8,111 nt of DNA from Friedmanniella sp. GTDB taxonomy: Bacteria; Actinomycetota; Actinomycetes; Propionibacteriales; Propionibacteriaceae. The position numbers and the translations under genes were made by a program. This document shows positions 6,395 to 8,111 of the stretch, one piece after another (within the stretch, counting starts at the first letter, position 1; each line of letters begins with the position of its first letter). The notes beneath the pieces were generated by a model. The model saw only the letters and a program-made list of their open reading frames with translations. It had not been told where the DNA came from and did not search any database. The stretch covers positions 1 to 8,111 of the forward strand of contig JAOPXW010000412.1 of NCBI GenBank assembly GCA_025964935.1, written 5' to 3'.

Positions 6395-6400
6395 TAGGGT
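6395..6400 (+). promoter_or_regulatory. -10 element TAGGGT, probably giving a leaderless dcd transcript
   Basis: TAGGGT fits TAnnnT and ends six bases before the ATG at 6407, so transcription would start at or within a base or two of the initiation codon. That geometry is characteristic of leaderless genes in actinobacteria. No good -35 is visible at the expected distance. The same bases (AGGG) could instead act as a weak Shine-Dalgarno for a transcript coming from the upstream FHA/RDD unit. Confidence 0.5.
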
Positions 6401-6406
6401 CGCCGC

Positions 6407-6997
6407 ATGTTGCTCTCGGATCGCGACATCAGGGCGTCGGTCGATGCGGGACGTATCGGACTCGAGCCTTACTCGTCCGACATGGTTCAGCCCTCCAGCA
6501 TCGATGTGCGCCTGGACCGCTACTTCCGCGTCTTCGAGAACCACCGCTACCCCCACATCGACCCCTCGGAGGAGCAGGCCGAGCTGACCCGCCCGGTCGA
6601 GCCGGAGCCCGGGGAGCCGTTCATCCTGCACCCCGGTGAGTTCGCGCTCGGTTCCATCTACGAGGTCGTGACCCTGCCCGACGACGTGGCTGCACGGGTG
6701 GAGGGCAAGTCGTCCCTGGGTCGGCTGGGTCTGCTCACCCACGCGACCGCCGGGTTCATCGACCCGGGCTTCTCCGGCCACGTCACCCTTGAGCTCTCCA
6801 ACGTCGCCACGCTGCCCATCAAGCTCTGGCCGGGCATGAAGATCGGCCAGCTCTGCTTCTTCCAGCTCAGCTCGGCGGCCGAGTTCCCGTACGGCTCCTC
6901 GCAGTACGGCTCCCGCTACCAGGGTCAGCGGGGCCCGACGCCCAGCCGGTCGCACCTGAACTTCCACGTCACCGACATCCAGCCCGACCCCCACTGA
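6407..6997 (+). CDS. dcd: dCTP deaminase, probably the bifunctional dUMP-forming type
   Basis: This cytosolic enzyme of pyrimidine deoxynucleotide synthesis has 196 residues and assembles as a trimer in its family. It deaminates dCTP. The mycobacterial type also hydrolyses the triphosphate, giving dUMP directly for thymidylate synthase. The protein opens [18 protein letters not shown] and has [11 protein letters not shown] (27-37), [19 protein letters not shown] (99-117) and [12 protein letters not shown] (119-130) with the catalytic Glu129. It ends with [11 protein letters not shown] (171-181). By memory it tracks the M. tuberculosis protein (Rv0321) almost without gaps, including Ala115 in the loop that controls nucleotide binding. 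This is why I favour the bifunctional form; the monofunctional deaminase is the alternative. The start is secure because MLLSDRD is the canonical N-terminus. The C-terminal tail ([10 protein letters not shown]) is a few residues longer than usual and not conserved. Confidence 0.97.
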   Translation: MLLSDRDIRASVDAGRIGLEPYSSDMVQPSSIDVRLDRYFRVFENHRYPHIDPSEEQAELTRPVEPEPGEPFILHPGEFALGSIYEVVTLPDDVAARVEGKSSLGRLGLLTHATAGFIDPGFSGHVTLELSNVATLPIKLWPGMKIGQLCFFQLSSAAEFPYGSSQYGSRYQGQRGPTPSRSHLNFHVTDIQPDPH

Positions 6998-7047
6998 GTT
7001 CTGGAGAAGATCCGGTGCGGTAGTCCGAGCCGAATCTTCGCCAGAAC
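6998..7047. terminator. Inverted repeat between convergent genes, probable bidirectional terminator
   Basis: Left arm 6998-7015 and right arm 7030-7047 are complementary at 16 of 18 positions (mismatches at 7005/7040 and 7012/7033), with a 14-base loop. It starts one base after the dcd stop and ends seven bases before the stop of the opposing iron-sulfur gene. It could therefore stop transcription from both sides. Neither strand has a clear T-run after the stem. Confidence 0.75.
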
Positions 7048-7053
7048 TTCAGA

Positions 7054-8111
7054 TCAGCCCTCGCGCCGGACGGACTCGAGCAGCAGCTGGGCGACGTCCA
7101 GCACCTCGACGGACTCCGGGGCGCTGCCTTGGGCCTGCAGACTGGTCAGCCCGTCGTGCAGCATGACCCGGCAGAAGGGGCAGCCGGTCGCGATCGCCGC
7201 GCCCCCGCCGGTGCCGGAGTCGGCCGCAGCCAACGTGCTGAGCGCCTCCTCGGTCCGGTTCAGGTTGATCCGGGTCCCGATCTTCTCCTCCATCCACAGT
7301 CGCGCCCCGCCCGCGCCGCAACAGAAGGACCGCTGCTGGTTGCGGGGCATCTCGACCACGGTGGCGCCGGGGAGGGTGCCGAGCAGGTCCCGCGGCGGCT
7401 CGTAGATCTCGTTGTGCCGGCCCAGGTAGCAGGGGTCGTGGTAGGTGATGGTGCGGCCGGCGACCGAGCCGGTCGGGGGGGCGACCGGGGTCAGCCGCCC
7501 GTCCCGTACGAGGCGGTTGAGCACCTGCGTGTGGTGCACGACCTCGAGCTCCACCCCGAGCTGGGGGTACTCGTTCTTCAGGGTGTTGAGGCAGTGCGCG
7601 CAGGTGGTGACGACCTTGGTGGCCCGTGCCTCGGTGAAGGTCTCGACGTTCTCCAGCGCGAGCTGCTGGAAGACCATCTCGTTGCCCGCCCGTCGGGCCG
7701 GGTCGCCGGTGCAGGTCTCCCCGTTCCCCAGGACGGCGAACGAGACACCGGCGGTGTGCAGCAGCTCGGCGACCGCGCGGGTGGTCTTCTTGGCCCGGTC
7801 CTCGTACGCCCCGGCGCAGCCCACCCAGAACAGGTAGTCCACCTCGGACAGGTCGTCCACGTCGGTCCCGACCACCGGCACCGGGAACGGCAGGTCCCTG
7901 GCCCAGTCCAGCCGACCCTTGGGGCTCTGGTTCCAGGGGTTCCCCCTGCTCTCCAGGCCCTTGAACAGCCCGGTCAGCTCACTGGGGAACTCCGACTCCA
8001 TCATGACCTGGAATCGCCGCAGGTCGAGGATGTGGTCGACGTGCTCGATGTCGACCGGGCACTGCTGCACGCAGGCACCGCAGGAGGTGCACGACCACAG
8101 CACGTCCGGGT
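7054..8111 (-). CDS. EtfD/HdrD-like (Fe-S)-binding reductase, C-terminal part
   Basis: The frame stays open past the right edge; the two codons before the GTG at 8103 read Pro-Asp. The 351 visible residues are therefore the C-terminal part of a larger protein. Counting from the codon at 8103, a 4Fe-4S ferredoxin motif C5-x2-C8-x2-C11-x3-C15-Pro opens the region. Two cysteine-rich CCG-type units follow. The first has C96, C131 and the C168/C171 pair (TTCAHC). The second has HDPCYLGRH (C225), SFCCGAGG (C261 and C262) and TGCPFC (C308/C311). CCG units hold non-cubane or linked iron-sulfur clusters in heterodisulfide reductase HdrB/HdrD and GlpC-like proteins. In actinobacteria such proteins usually have an N-terminal membrane domain. 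M. tuberculosis Rv0338c (EtfD) is of this type and passes electrons from electron-transfer flavoprotein, serving fatty-acid beta-oxidation. I infer the same role here. The missing N-terminus prevents confirming the membrane domain. Confidence 0.88.
   Translation of the reverse strand, partial: PDVLWSCTSCGACVQQCPVDIEHVDHILDLRRFQVMMESEFPSELTGLFKGLESRGNPWNQSPKGRLDWARDLPFPVPVVGTDVDDLSEVDYLFWVGCAGAYEDRAKKTTRAVAELLHTAGVSFAVLGNGETCTGDPARRAGNEMVFQQLALENVETFTEARATKVVTTCAHCLNTLKNEYPQLGVELEVVHHTQVLNRLVRDGRLTPVAPPTGSVAGRTITYHDPCYLGRHNEIYEPPRDLLGTLPGATVVEMPRNQQRSFCCGAGGARLWMEEKIGTRINLNRTEEALSTLAAADSGTGGGAAIATGCPFCRVMLHDGLTSLQAQGSAPESVEVLDVAQLLLESVRREG

Noticed and set aside
6339..6406. Hairpin terminator between the RDD-FHA gene and dcd
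   Set aside because: The region has several short GC palindromes (such as CGGGCCCG) but no stem longer than about four or five pairs with a sensible loop.
8101..8103. GTG at 8103 as a true start of the iron-sulfur protein
   Set aside because: The frame continues upstream without a stop, and a start directly before the ferredoxin motif would remove the N-terminal region usual for this family.

Overview
The window is very GC-rich and codes almost throughout in the style of a high-GC actinomycete (Actinomycetota). The strongest evidence is a dCTP deaminase that closely follows the bifunctional mycobacterial type, a large CCG-domain iron-sulfur reductase of the mycobacterial EtfD type, and an actinobacterial-style pair of FHA and RDD-FHA proteins. 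I cannot place it below phylum with confidence. I see no tRNA, rRNA, CRISPR array, insertion sequence, phage gene or replication origin.

Layout. (1) 1-1512 (+): the 3' part of a YhgE/Pip-type membrane protein, entering from the left edge. It has two blocks of Leu/Gly heptad repeats and then about five membrane segments. (2) 1516-2667 (-): an RsmC/RlmG-like class I methyltransferase, convergent with the first gene and only 3 bases from it. (3) 2772-3614 (+): a siderophore-interacting FAD reductase, divergent from the methyltransferase. It has a promoter-like sequence upstream and a strong hairpin downstream. (4) 3771-5246 and 5286-6338 (+): a two-gene unit. The first gene encodes a soluble protein with an unrecognised N-terminal domain, an acidic Thr-rich linker, a zinc ribbon and an FHA domain. 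The second encodes an RDD membrane protein with its own C-terminal FHA domain. (5) 6407-6997 (+): dcd, probably leaderless, with a TAGGGT -10 ending six bases before the ATG. (6) 6998-7047: a long inverted repeat between converging genes, probably a bidirectional terminator. (7) 7054-8111 (-): the C-terminal part of an EtfD/HdrD-like iron-sulfur reductase, running off the right edge.

How the genes work together. Most are independent housekeeping or metabolic genes: RNA modification, ferric-siderophore reduction, pyrimidine nucleotide supply and electron transfer from flavoprotein. The only clear functional unit is the FHA/RDD-FHA pair. FHA domains bind phosphothreonine, and the linker of the first protein carries eight Thr residues in acidic contexts, six of them in repeated Glu-Thr units. 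A Ser/Thr-kinase-controlled assembly at the membrane is therefore a reasonable hypothesis, but no kinase, phosphatase or secretion gene is visible here. This pair is the least-described part of the window and the best candidate for follow-up. The rest looks ordinary.
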